DNA of 42,283 bases from a virus: positions 1 through 42,283 of the IMG/VR virus record IMGVR_UViG_3300033816_000128. The stretch is one strand, 5' to 3'. Each line of letters starts with the position of its first letter. Positions within the stretch are counted from its first letter, which is position 1. The position numbers and the translations under genes are program-made. Positions 6,361-13,762 of this stretch are shown piece after piece. Under the pieces are notes generated by a model, which was given only the letters and a program-made list of their open reading frames with translations, did not search any database and was not told the origin of the DNA.

Positions 6361-6859
6361 CTGGACCAATACAGGATGTACTAAACTGAATAGCACAGCC
6401 AACAGCAAGAGCAAGCCTACGCTTTGGGTCTTTATGATTTTGGGTAGCATGAAGAGAACCCATAGCGTAGTCTGCTCCTGATCCTATGGCAATATAGTCT
6501 CTGTCATAGGAAATCATAGTAAACCCTTCTGCTTCATGCTCATAAAGTTTACCTTTAATACCAATTAAAAGTGATATCTCACTATCTTTACCACCAATAT
6601 CCCATTCATTATAAAATGATTTAAGAGATTTTAAAAACTTTCCATGCATAAATTTATCTAAGTTGCCTTCAGGTGCAGGTGGAATAAAGTTATACTGAAC
6701 AATTTGTGCATCAAATGTTCCTGAATATCCAAAGATGTATGAACCAGACTTCCAAATTTTTGGTTTGTCAATAGACACAATGTAATTGTCTTGTGATGCA
6801 CCACGCTCACCAGCAATATAAACTTTGCCGTCTTTTACTATTCCTGCAACACAGGTCAT
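6341..6859 (-). CDS. HslV/20S proteasome-like Ntn hydrolase
   Basis: 172 residues. The N-terminus MTCVAGIVKDGKVYIAGERG aligns by eye with the beta-type proteasome/HslV start: after Met removal a Thr nucleophile would be at position 1, with a later lysine (SIDKPKIW) where HslV has Lys33, and YIFGYSGTFDAQI matching the GFAGGTAD turn. YIAIGSGADYAMGSL matches HslV IAIGSGGPYA. The Asp17 position is Glu (GER). It would be a single-ring or double-ring cytoplasmic peptidase or a non-peptidase relative of the same fold. No HslU or Mpa-like ATPase is seen, so a partner would have to come from the host. Similar proteasome A/B-type genes occur in some cyanophages and pelagiphages. It has the best promoter in the window and an AAGGGG site. 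Confidence 0.82.
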   Translation of the reverse strand: MTCVAGIVKDGKVYIAGERGASQDNYIVSIDKPKIWKSGSYIFGYSGTFDAQIVQYNFIPPAPEGNLDKFMHGKFLKSLKSFYNEWDIGGKDSEISLLIGIKGKLYEHEAEGFTMISYDRDYIAIGSGADYAMGSLHATQNHKDPKRRLALAVGCAIQFSTSCIGPVDFLNA

Positions 6860-6877
6860 GTCTACCCCTTAGATATG

Positions 6878-6891
6878 TATACTCAAGTATA
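6878..6891. repeat. Perfect inverted repeat over the -10 of the proteasome-like gene
   Basis: TATACT-CA-AGTATA, six-base arms around a two-base centre, covering the -10 hexamer and the likely transcription start of the gene at 6341-6859. It could be an operator, or it may simply reflect two overlapping TATACT boxes. Confidence 0.4.
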
Positions 6892-6914
6892 GCATCTACA
6901 CAAAATGGTGTCAA
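6886..6914 (-). promoter_or_regulatory. Near-consensus promoter for the proteasome-like gene
   Basis: Minus strand: TTGACA (6914-6909), 17-bp spacer, TATACT (6891-6886), then a leader of about 20 nt carrying AAGGGG before the ATG at 6859. Lies entirely in the intergenic gap 6860-6926. Confidence 0.8.
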
Positions 6915-6926
6915 GCAGGGTATTAT

Positions 6927-7250
6927 TTATTCAATAAAGTCATCAAAGTCATCTGCTACCTGATTAACTACAGGCTCAGATGTCTGACTAGGCTGTGAGT
7001 TATCTGAACCCCCGCCATTTTTACCAATTAAAATACCAGCAAGTGTGCCAGTAATAAATGTTGCTACAGATGATAATACATTAAAAAACATCTTGTCATT
7101 TTCTGACTGCTCTCCAATTGGCTGTGTTACAAAAACAAGGGCATATAGAATTCCCATTGTTGTAAACAATAGAATTGTTCCTAGTGTCATGCCAAGAAAA
7201 AATTTTAATCTTGCATCTAATTCATCTGATGTATATCTTTTTTTACTCAT
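6927..7250 (-). CDS. Two-TM membrane protein, holin candidate
   Basis: 107 residues with a short basic N-terminus (MSKKRYTSDELDARLK), a first membrane segment around 18-42 (FFLGMTLGTILLFTTMGILY), a second around 55-77 (FFNVLSSVATFITGTLAGIL), and an acidic, Ser/Gln-rich cytoplasmic tail (VADDFDDFIE). Size, two hydrophobic helices and location in the lysis region are compatible with a class II holin, but nothing identifies it as one. It follows the lipoprotein gene with an 8-base overlap and a GAGGG ribosome binding site. Confidence 0.65.
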   Translation of the reverse strand: MSKKRYTSDELDARLKFFLGMTLGTILLFTTMGILYALVFVTQPIGEQSENDKMFFNVLSSVATFITGTLAGILIGKNGGGSDNSQPSQTSEPVVNQVADDFDDFIE

Positions 7251-7452
7251 TTACGCTACCCTCCGTAGGATCAAAACCAAGTATGTCTTTAGTGCATAAT
7301 CCATCTGCTTGGCAGATTGGTGGATTACACTCTTTATTATACCAGTTTTCAGGGTCATGGCAATCATAGCGATACCTATTTTCTAATACCCCGCAAGAGG
7401 TCAATAATAAAGAAAGCAAAGATGCTGACAGTAGGGCTGCTATTTTTTTCAT
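7243..7452 (-). CDS. Small cysteine-rich lipoprotein
   Basis: 69 residues from the ATG at 7452. The upstream in-frame start at 7485 would add eleven mostly charged residues before the signal and is less likely. The signal MKKIAALLSASLLSLLLTSC ends in a lipobox (LTSC), so Cys20 should be lipidated. The mature part has YRYDCHDPENWYNKECNPPI and CQADGLCTKDIL, i.e. four further cysteines likely forming disulfides. A very similar short lipoprotein (C.DPENW...EC.PP.C...G.CT) is recalled from marine and freshwater phages, where it may mediate superinfection exclusion or assist lysis. That function is a guess. Confidence 0.75.
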   Translation of the reverse strand: MKKIAALLSASLLSLLLTSCGVLENRYRYDCHDPENWYNKECNPPICQADGLCTKDILGFDPTEGSVNE

Positions 7453-7465
7453 ATCAGTAACTATC

Positions 7466-7891
7466 CTACTCTTCTTTTTCTTCACGCAATGGAATTGTTA
7501 AAAGCCAGATAGCAGTAGCAATTAGTGTTGCCATTCCAACTACCTGCTGTGCTGTACCTGTAAGCGTAAGCCATGCAATAAAGAATCCAAGGAGTGTCCA
7601 AACTTGAGCAATACTTTCTTTAACTGCCTTCCAAAACCATGAAATAAAGCCTTTAACAATTTTTGTAAAAATTTTAAATATTTTTTTAATAATAGGAAAA
7701 GACTTTATGATGTATGCTTTTGGTTTTTCCATATTTATTTTTGGCATTTTGATGCTTGGAATAGATATTTTTGGCATTTTAAACTTTGGCATTTTAATGC
7801 TTGGCATCTTTATTTTAGGAATTACAACTTTAGGCATCTTTATCTTGCCTAAAATCACCTTAAATTTCTCTTTAACTTTATTCATAACCAT
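7466..7891 (-). CDS. Basic Ile-Lys-Met-Pro repeat membrane protein
   Basis: 141 residues. Residues about 15-52 are a run of short repeats built on IKMPK / IKMPS / FKMPK, at least seven Lys-x-Pro turns (KIKMPKVVIPKIKMPSIKMP and onward), with no acidic residue. It continues into a basic, aromatic amphipathic stretch (SFPIIKKIFKIFTKIVKGFI) and two membrane segments (about 88-108 and 112-132), ending REEKEE. The architecture, a cationic repeat anchored to the membrane, could bind DNA, phospholipid or cell-wall polymers. A holin or antimicrobial-like lysis effector is an alternative. AAGGAGG precedes the ATG at 7891. No known family is recognised. Confidence 0.7.
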   Translation of the reverse strand: MVMNKVKEKFKVILGKIKMPKVVIPKIKMPSIKMPKFKMPKISIPSIKMPKINMEKPKAYIIKSFPIIKKIFKIFTKIVKGFISWFWKAVKESIAQVWTLLGFFIAWLTLTGTAQQVVGMATLIATAIWLLTIPLREEKEE

Positions 7892-7895
7892 CCTA

Positions 7896-9977
7896 TTATA
7901 ACCTCCTTATTGACATAACAGAACTAACAATGTTTGATACTATAATTACTGGGATTATGACTTCTTGAACCTTTTCTCTTTGGTCATCAGTCATATCCTT
8001 TCCCCATTCCGCTGGATTTAGAACCTTTTCAAAATCTATGTTTGTAATTGCTCCCAAAGGATCTGCTAAAAATGCCTCTGTCTGTACTTCTGTTACTGCA
8101 TCTGCTAATGTAAATGGCATTGTGGTTTCTCCTGCATCCCCTGCTCTTTCTGCGAACTCAACAAATGCTGAGGCAAGTGCTGGGTTAGACTTCATCTGCT
8201 CAGCAATCTGTGCAACTTCTGAAGTTTTAATACCAAGGTCTTGTGCAACCTCTTGCTTTGCTTCTTGGGTCAATGCCCTCAGTGTTTGGCTAACTGCTGT
8301 GATTTGTTCTGCAGAAAGAGTAACTAACTTGTTATCTTTGCTTGTAAGGTTGGCAATAACATTAGATAGATCTTCTTCTGTTCCCGTTCCTTTTTCAGGA
8401 ACAAGTGCTGCTAAGACTTCATCAGTAATTTCTACATCTGGTTCATTCCAGGAGTTCTCTTCTGGCTTTGGATCTGGTCCAGGCTCTGGAGAGGGTTCTG
8501 GAGCAGGCTCTTCAGTTGGTTCTGGGGTTGGGGGTTCCTCTGGGGTAGGCTGGTCTGTAGGGTCCACGGTAGGCTCTGGAGAAGGCTCTGGTGTAGGAGG
8601 CTCTTCTGCTGTAGGTTCAGGGCTTGGTTCTGGTGTAGGAGGCTCTTCTGGTGTTGGCTCTGGACTTGGCTCAGGAGTAGGTGGCTCTTCAGCAGTTGGT
8701 TCAGGACTTGGCTCTGGGGTAGGCTGATTGGCTGCAGCGTTTGCTGCTGCTTGAGCAATGGCAGATTGAATTTCTCTTTGTGATTGTTCGTCATAGTAAC
8801 GCCATGCGTTATCAATTGCACTATTGAGATTATTAATTGCTTGCTCGTATCCATCTTCAGCATTATTTTTATTTTGCAATGCCGTTGCAACATTTAAAAC
8901 TGAGTTGTTATATTCATTTGTTTTATTAGTTAGTGTTTGATTGTAACCATTTAATGTTGAAACTGCTTGATTATAAACATTTAGTTTGTCATTATATACA
9001 TCTTGTGCTGAGTTCTTTGCAGCAAGTGCGTTGTTGTAGGCGTTTGTTTGTTCTTGGGTTGCTCCAGATCCATGAGAAAATGTATTAAGATTGCAACTAA
9101 AGTCTTGTCCCCATACTCTTGGGTTGCCAGCATAGTCACAACCTGCACCAGTCCATCCTCCAGGGATAGCCCAGCCAAGATGATAGGAACCTGGTCCTCC
9201 ACCGTTATACCACCATATTTCTACATCTAAAGTTTTGTCTTCACTAACATCATATACGGGAGAGTAGTCACTCCAAGTTGTCCCCTGCTCTACCCAGTTG
9301 TTAACGGCAAGTTGGCCATCTATATACATTCTAAAACCATCATCTGTATATCCCGCAAAGTAGGTTTGTGTAAACCATGAAGGAACTGTTATCTGTCCAG
9401 TAAATTTAACTATAAAGTTTTCGTATCTATTACCGCAAACTGGACGAGTCATATAGTTTCCATTTATTGTTCCACTACATAAGAATTGATCTGTGGCTGC
9501 AAGCCCATTAACTCTAATTAGACTATAAACATCGTATGCCAAACCAGCAGAACCAGCACTGTCTAATGCTTGCTGAGCGTTTGAAAGATTAATGTTGGCT
9601 ACTCCAAGTGCATCGTAGGCATCATTTTTATTGTCTAAAGCAGTGGCTACTGTTACTGTTTGTCCGTCTACTGCTGATTGGGCTAAGTCTTTTTCTTCAA
9701 GTGCCGTTGCTTTTAGGTCAAGGGAGTTGTCATACAGGTCAGAGGTCTGAGTCTGGGTTTCTTTTGCAGATACGGCAAGGTCATACTTATCTTCTGCCTC
9801 TTCAATTAGGGATATAAATTCATCCTGGTATCCAAGGTCGTCTACGCTGTCGTTTAGTTCTTGTATTTCTTGGGCTGCAATCGTTAGTGGGTCGTCTGAA
9901 TTAGCCTCTGTTGGTGCTATAAATAACCATCCAAAAGCAAGTAAAATAACCGTAGATATACGCAAGAGTTTATTCAA
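7896..9977 (-). CDS. Secreted PA14-domain surface protein with Pro-Glu repeats
   Basis: 693 residues from a TTG at 9977 (AGGAG upstream). A signal peptide (MNKLLRISTVILLAFGWLFI..., cleaved near TEA-NS) is followed by a coiled coil (30-140), a PA14-type beta-sandwich (about 146-276: YFAGYTDDGFRMYIDGQLAV, WSDYSPVYDVSEDKTLDVEI, YHLGWAIPG), a second coiled coil (300-400), a Pro-Glu-rich stretch (415-510) containing four 14-residue repeats, a globular helical region, and a hydrophobic C-terminus (VIIPVIIVSNIVSSVM) that may anchor it. PA14 domains bind sugars. The protein should be exported and displayed on the host, or be a virion decoration exposed after lysis. Receptor mimicry, cell aggregation or exclusion are options. 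Upstream terminator and extended -10 make it an own unit. Confidence 0.8.
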   Translation of the reverse strand: MNKLLRISTVILLAFGWLFIAPTEANSDDPLTIAAQEIQELNDSVDDLGYQDEFISLIEEAEDKYDLAVSAKETQTQTSDLYDNSLDLKATALEEKDLAQSAVDGQTVTVATALDNKNDAYDALGVANINLSNAQQALDSAGSAGLAYDVYSLIRVNGLAATDQFLCSGTINGNYMTRPVCGNRYENFIVKFTGQITVPSWFTQTYFAGYTDDGFRMYIDGQLAVNNWVEQGTTWSDYSPVYDVSEDKTLDVEIWWYNGGGPGSYHLGWAIPGGWTGAGCDYAGNPRVWGQDFSCNLNTFSHGSGATQEQTNAYNNALAAKNSAQDVYNDKLNVYNQAVSTLNGYNQTLTNKTNEYNNSVLNVATALQNKNNAEDGYEQAINNLNSAIDNAWRYYDEQSQREIQSAIAQAAANAAANQPTPEPSPEPTAEEPPTPEPSPEPTPEEPPTPEPSPEPTAEEPPTPEPSPEPTVDPTDQPTPEEPPTPEPTEEPAPEPSPEPGPDPKPEENSWNEPDVEITDEVLAALVPEKGTGTEEDLSNVIANLTSKDNKLVTLSAEQITAVSQTLRALTQEAKQEVAQDLGIKTSEVAQIAEQMKSNPALASAFVEFAERAGDAGETTMPFTLADAVTEVQTEAFLADPLGAITNIDFEKVLNPAEWGKDMTDDQREKVQEVIIPVIIVSNIVSSVMSIRRL
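8556..8723 (-). repeat. Four tandem 42-bp repeats coding for a Pro-Glu linker
   Basis: The stretch encodes about four copies of PTPEPSPEPT(A/P)EEP, the fourth copy diverging at its end (VDPTDQ). Several shorter PTPEEP-like copies follow to about 8450. The unit is likely an extended, rigid spacer in the PA14 protein, and copy number could change by recombination. Confidence 0.75.
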
Positions 9978-9999
9978 GTGGTGGACTCTCCTCTTGCTT

Positions 10000-10008
10000 A
10001 TTATATCA
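10000..10008 (-). promoter_or_regulatory. Extended -10 promoter for the PA14 protein gene
   Basis: Minus strand TGATATAAT, downstream of the terminator at 10038-10065 and about 22 bases before the TTG start at 9977; AGGAG lies between. No good -35 is seen. Confidence 0.5.
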
Positions 10009-10037
10009 AATTATTCAGTTAGACATAATAATATAAC

Positions 10038-10065
10038 AAAAAAGGGAGCCAAATTAATGGCTCCC
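10038..10065 (-). terminator. Rho-independent terminator after the S-layer-like gene
   Basis: Read leftward: GGGAGCC, eight-base loop, GGCTCCC, then six T residues (10043-10038). Seven perfect, G/C-rich pairs directly followed by the T-run; 17 bases after the stop codon of the gene at 10082-11209. Confidence 0.92.
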
Positions 10066-10081
10066 CTAGTTGTTGGATTAA

Positions 10082-11209
10082 TTACTTAACGTACTTAACC
10101 TTAGCCTTTGGATTCTTTGCATTCCACTGCTTAGCAAGTGCATTGAAAGCATCCTTGATTGACTTAAGTGCTACAGCATTATCTGCTGTTAACTTAGCGA
10201 TACTTGCATCCTTAGCAAGGACAACTGCATCGTGTGCAGCCTTTGCATCAGCAAGAGCCTTTACAGAAGCAGCCTTTTCTGCTGCAAGAGCAGCATCTGA
10301 AGCAACCTTAGCAGCAGCAGCATCTGCAGCAGCCTTTACGACTGCAGCATCTGAAATTGCCTTAGCAGCGAGTGCTGCATCCTTTGCAGCCTTTTCAGCA
10401 GCAAGTTCTGATACTAGATCACGAACTGCGATCTCTGCAAACGGTGCAAGTGCACGAGCAGGAAGACCAACTACATCTGCAGTTGTTGCATCAGATGATG
10501 TTGTAGGTGAGAATGTGATTAGTGATCGTGTTCCAGTTGCTGGAAGTGTTGCAACAAACTTTGCAACTCCAAAATCTGAAAGTGTAGCACCAGTTGTGAC
10601 TGTTGCTGTATCCATAACTGCTGTTGAAGCAAACACTGTTGCAGTGATTGACTTAGCAGATACCTTGTTACCAAATGTATCTGTTGCAGTTACTGAGATG
10701 TCTTGCTTTGTACCAGCAGCACCAGCAGAAGGAGCAGATACTGTAAGAGTATTAATCTTGCCAGCAGTTCCCTGTACGTAGTAGGTAAGTGTTGTTCCCT
10801 GATTTGTGATTACAACTGTACCAATTGCTGTTGTCTTTGTATAGACATAAAATGTTGCTGTTGTTCCTGTACCAGTTGCAATTGTCAAAGATGAAGATCC
10901 TGACGTTGCTCCTACTGGTGCAGCAGTTGTGTGTAGTGCAGACACGATTGTTGCATTTGTTGCTACTACAGAAACGTTTGTTCCAACATCAACTGTTGCT
11001 ACAAACTTTAGTGCATCTGCAGCATCAACTGTGTTGTCTGCAGGTACTGGCAATGATGCAGGTGTTGCGATTGCTGAGGCTGTTGTGTTAGCCGTTCCAG
11101 CAAGATCTACAGCAACTGTCATTACAGCAGCGTTTGCAGGCGTTGCTACCATTGTGCCCAATGTCATGGCTGCAACCATGGCAAGAGCGATCTTCTTAAA
11201 TGAATTCAT
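10082..11209 (-). CDS. Secreted S-layer-like protein with Ig-like and Ala-rich helical parts
   Basis: 375 residues. Signal peptide MNSFKKIALAMVAAMTLGTM with a cleavage site after PANA. The mature part is Thr/Ala/Val-rich beta sheet: two likely Ig-like/Big-type units (about 29-150 and 155-240; AGTKQDISVTATDTFGNKVS is the typical strand/turn of invasin/Big domains). About 255-350 is a long Ala/Lys helix (AAEKAAKDAALAAKAISDAA) and the end is KQWNAKNPKAKVKYVK. Such composition is common in secreted surface proteins of planktonic actinobacteria, so it may mimic host S-layer or be captured from the host. AAGGAG precedes the ATG; a strong terminator follows. High expression is likely. Confidence 0.75.
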   Translation of the reverse strand: MNSFKKIALAMVAAMTLGTMVATPANAAVMTVAVDLAGTANTTASAIATPASLPVPADNTVDAADALKFVATVDVGTNVSVVATNATIVSALHTTAAPVGATSGSSSLTIATGTGTTATFYVYTKTTAIGTVVITNQGTTLTYYVQGTAGKINTLTVSAPSAGAAGTKQDISVTATDTFGNKVSAKSITATVFASTAVMDTATVTTGATLSDFGVAKFVATLPATGTRSLITFSPTTSSDATTADVVGLPARALAPFAEIAVRDLVSELAAEKAAKDAALAAKAISDAAVVKAAADAAAAKVASDAALAAEKAASVKALADAKAAHDAVVLAKDASIAKLTADNAVALKSIKDAFNALAKQWNAKNPKAKVKYVK

Positions 11210-11225
11210 TTTTCTCCTTGTTTGA

Positions 11226-13001
11226 TTAAATTAATTTGTATTCATCTAGGAAATCCTTGATATCTTCAGGAATTTCCCTAGTTTCTAATTCTACCATATC
11301 CCTTTGCTTTTGTGCAAGTCGGGATGCAGTAGACCAGGTATGGATCTCAATTTCTAGGTTGGAATCCTTACTGGTATGGGATATTGCTCCAAATACCGCC
11401 CCACAAACGGCATCTGCTAAGTCCTTAGATTTCTTGCGTGGGTGGTCAACTCTGTTATTTCTCATAATCTTGAGTTCACTCATCTCTTCAAGCAATAAAG
11501 GAATCATTGGCATAGCAACTCTTTCTTCATATATCATCATTGCTAAATCTTCATAGTGTTTTTTAGCAACAGAAACAGTATCAGTTCTTATTCCAACAGC
11601 CTTTAATTCATTTTGAATATCAAAAGACTGCCATCTATCAAACGATACCATTCCAATATTAAATCCTTCTCTGCGAAGGTTTTGTATCCATAGTTTTACC
11701 TCAGATAGGTTAACTGGGCCTTCTACCTTTGGCTCCCACCAAGCAACGGCATCAACAATAACAACTGGTGCCACCTGCTGGTAATCTTTAATAACCTGAA
11801 TATTAACCCACTTATCAACATGTGCAATTGCTACTGCACACTTGTCATGCTTTTGTGCAAGGTCAGCATGAACATAATAAGTTTTATCTGGATCTGGCTT
11901 AAAGCCTGGATCAAATCTTCTATGACTATCCACAGGATTTCTTAAGGTCATACATCTTTCTAGTTTATCTTTTTGCTTAAAGAAAGCATCAGATGAATAT
12001 GTCGGGGTACAAAGGAAGCGCATCATTGCATCTCCCATATCTTTAAAGAAAGACATTTTAAAATCTTCAATACTTCTAGTAGGGTTTACTTCCCATGTAG
12101 GTCTTTTTAATGCATATACCTTTGGTATTTTATATGAAACAATATGGTCTTCTTCCCATACAATTTCAAGTTGATTACTTGAATCATCATGTGGTAAATC
12201 GGGATTAATTATATAGGTGTGTCTACGTTCTATTACATCTTTATCCATGATTACATCGTCATACCGCTTTGAAATAAAGTCACCCTGATATCTTGGGAAA
12301 GAAAGTAAAACAACCTTGCCTAGGTCTGGGAAACGAGAATCTACTGTACCGCTAAAGGCTTTATAGATATTTTCAGCAGTCTTTCCTTGATCATTTCCAG
12401 TACCTACCTCAGATGCAAACCCAGAAATTTCATCAAGGACTGCCATGAGTAAGTTCAAACCCTCATGTGACTCACGCTCTGAGTGTCCAGAATAAACAGT
12501 AATTGATTTATCAAACTCAACGCTGTCTGCTTTTGGATTATACTTGCCTGCAAACCATGGAGATCTTTCAATCTTGCTTTTAAAACCTTTGAAGAAAACG
12601 TTCTTAGCCTGTTGAGCGTTTACTGCAACGTTAATAATATCTATAGCGTCTCCGCTTGGCTTTCCAAAATATCTGGCAGGGTCTTTAAGGCAAAGTAACT
12701 TATAAACAACATAAGCACAAGCAACAGTGGAAACAAAATCTTTGCCACTACCTTTGCCCAACTGTAAAATGATTTCGTTTTTTGTATATTTTGCATAATA
12801 TTTGCTACCTTCTACTGATCCCATTAACTCTTCTAAGTCTTCTTTTTTATAAATCTGACTCATAGCCTCAACAATGTCGTATTGAATATCAGATAATGAT
12901 GGCTGCCCAAGAAAATCTGGAGACTCAACAAATGTCTTTGCGTCTACAGGTATTTCGTCAAAGTTGTTTTCCTTAAGTACTTCTAGGAAATCATTGAACA
13001 T
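11226..13001 (-). CDS. terL: Terminase large subunit
   Basis: 591 residues from ATG at 13001 (the TTG nine bases upstream is less likely). ATPase: Walker A variant LGKGSGKDF (about 82-88, with Asp in place of Ser/Thr after Lys, as in several large terminases) and Walker B LMAVLDEIS. C-terminal nuclease (RNase H-like): ADLAQKHDKCAVAIAH, GMVSFDRWQS and KDLADAVCGAVFGA supply the acidic metal ligands. It cuts concatemers and pumps DNA into the prohead using ATP. The start overlaps the end of the small subunit gene by 11 bases. Unusually it is followed by surface-protein genes, not by the portal gene. Confidence 0.93.
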   Translation of the reverse strand: MFNDFLEVLKENNFDEIPVDAKTFVESPDFLGQPSLSDIQYDIVEAMSQIYKKEDLEELMGSVEGSKYYAKYTKNEIILQLGKGSGKDFVSTVACAYVVYKLLCLKDPARYFGKPSGDAIDIINVAVNAQQAKNVFFKGFKSKIERSPWFAGKYNPKADSVEFDKSITVYSGHSERESHEGLNLLMAVLDEISGFASEVGTGNDQGKTAENIYKAFSGTVDSRFPDLGKVVLLSFPRYQGDFISKRYDDVIMDKDVIERRHTYIINPDLPHDDSSNQLEIVWEEDHIVSYKIPKVYALKRPTWEVNPTRSIEDFKMSFFKDMGDAMMRFLCTPTYSSDAFFKQKDKLERCMTLRNPVDSHRRFDPGFKPDPDKTYYVHADLAQKHDKCAVAIAHVDKWVNIQVIKDYQQVAPVVIVDAVAWWEPKVEGPVNLSEVKLWIQNLRREGFNIGMVSFDRWQSFDIQNELKAVGIRTDTVSVAKKHYEDLAMMIYEERVAMPMIPLLLEEMSELKIMRNNRVDHPRKKSKDLADAVCGAVFGAISHTSKDSNLEIEIHTWSTASRLAQKQRDMVELETREIPEDIKDFLDEYKLI

Positions 13002-13527
13002 CGTGGACAACTGTTATTACCTCTCCCTCTTTTGCAATAGAGGAAAGTCTTTGCATAATAATGTCACGTACCTCTGGATGAGATGAAGCAATATCTCTTA
13101 GAATTGCAACAAGAACCTCTTGTCTTTTTTCAATCGCAACCATTTCTTCTGCAAGTTCTTTGTTCTCAAGAAGCCCAGCCTTTTGAAGCATATCAATACG
13201 CTTGGACTCAATATCCATAACTAGTTTAATTGCTGCAGTCTTTGCACCAAGATTATTAGTCATTGACGCTTCATCAATAACTTCATATGATTTTGATATA
13301 AGTTTTGTATAGTGTGTGTCTGCTCCTACTAGTGCTTCTTTAGCACGAGCACGAATTGCTGAGTTGTCTGAGGCCATAGCCTTCCACTCATTGATAAGCG
13401 TGACGACACGAGTGCGTGGAATATCCAATTCTTTTGAGATAACTGTTGGGTCATTACCCTTAAGGTATTCAGAAACTACTGTATTTACCTGATCAAGGTG
13501 CTTAACTAGGTCTTCTTCAGTTGACAT
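12991..13527 (-). CDS. terS: Probable terminase small subunit
   Basis: 178 residues. An N-terminal HTH (about 20-50: YLKGNDPTVISKELDIPRTRVVTLINEWK) is followed by a long helical region with heptads (ALVGADTHYTKLISKSYEVIDEA, VMDIESKRIDMLQKAGLLEN) and a C-terminal helical/acidic tail. DNA-binding HTH plus oligomerisation helices and its position immediately upstream of, and overlapping, terL fit the packaging-initiation subunit that recognises pac or cos. Sequence families of small terminases diverge strongly, so the call leans on context. Confidence 0.75.
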   Translation of the reverse strand: MSTEEDLVKHLDQVNTVVSEYLKGNDPTVISKELDIPRTRVVTLINEWKAMASDNSAIRARAKEALVGADTHYTKLISKSYEVIDEASMTNNLGAKTAAIKLVMDIESKRIDMLQKAGLLENKELAEEMVAIEKRQEVLVAILRDIASSHPEVRDIIMQRLSSIAKEGEVITVVHDVQ

Positions 13528-13762
13528 TATACTTACCCTCTAGTCTATTAATTTCATCCTTGATATAAAAGATTGCTTTTTCTAAATCTTGAATAGTCTT
13601 TGACTCATCCTTAAGTCCTGCTCTCCACAAATACTTAAAGGCATTACCAATATTAAAATTACGATGACGAGTAATTTGTATGCACTCTACGCCAGAAGGA
13701 TCTGAGACATAGTGAGACGGATGATTGACTTGATCAACCGTAATATGTAAATTATCGCTCAT
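13517..13762 (-). CDS. DUF3310 protein
   Basis: 81 residues with the family's signature QVNHPSHYVSDPSGVECIQI, then FNIGNAFKYLWRAGLKD and TIQDLEKAIFYIKDEI. DUF3310 (SaV-like) occurs in many phages as a small helical protein in the nucleotide and DNA metabolism region; the activity is unsettled, although a nucleotide-related role is often assumed. Its ATG at 13762 overlaps the stop of the HTH gene (ATGA), and its stop overlaps the small terminase start by 11 bases. Family call is secure; function is not. Confidence 0.9.
   Translation of the reverse strand: MSDNLHITVDQVNHPSHYVSDPSGVECIQITRHRNFNIGNAFKYLWRAGLKDESKTIQDLEKAIFYIKDEINRLEGKYNVN

Noticed and set aside
8038-8727. A 229-residue plus-strand open frame opposite the PA14 gene
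   Set aside because: Its Gly/Ser/Val repeats are just the complement of the Pro-Glu repeat region; no ribosome binding site, and every real gene lies on the minus strand.
9978-10081. Small gene in the 104-base gap
   Set aside because: It is fully explained by the terminator, the extended -10 and the ribosome binding site; no frame with a start signal was seen.
10143-10781. A 212-residue plus-strand frame opposite the S-layer-like gene
   Set aside because: Ala/Ser-rich shadow created by GC-rich Ala/Thr codons on the other strand; no supporting signals.
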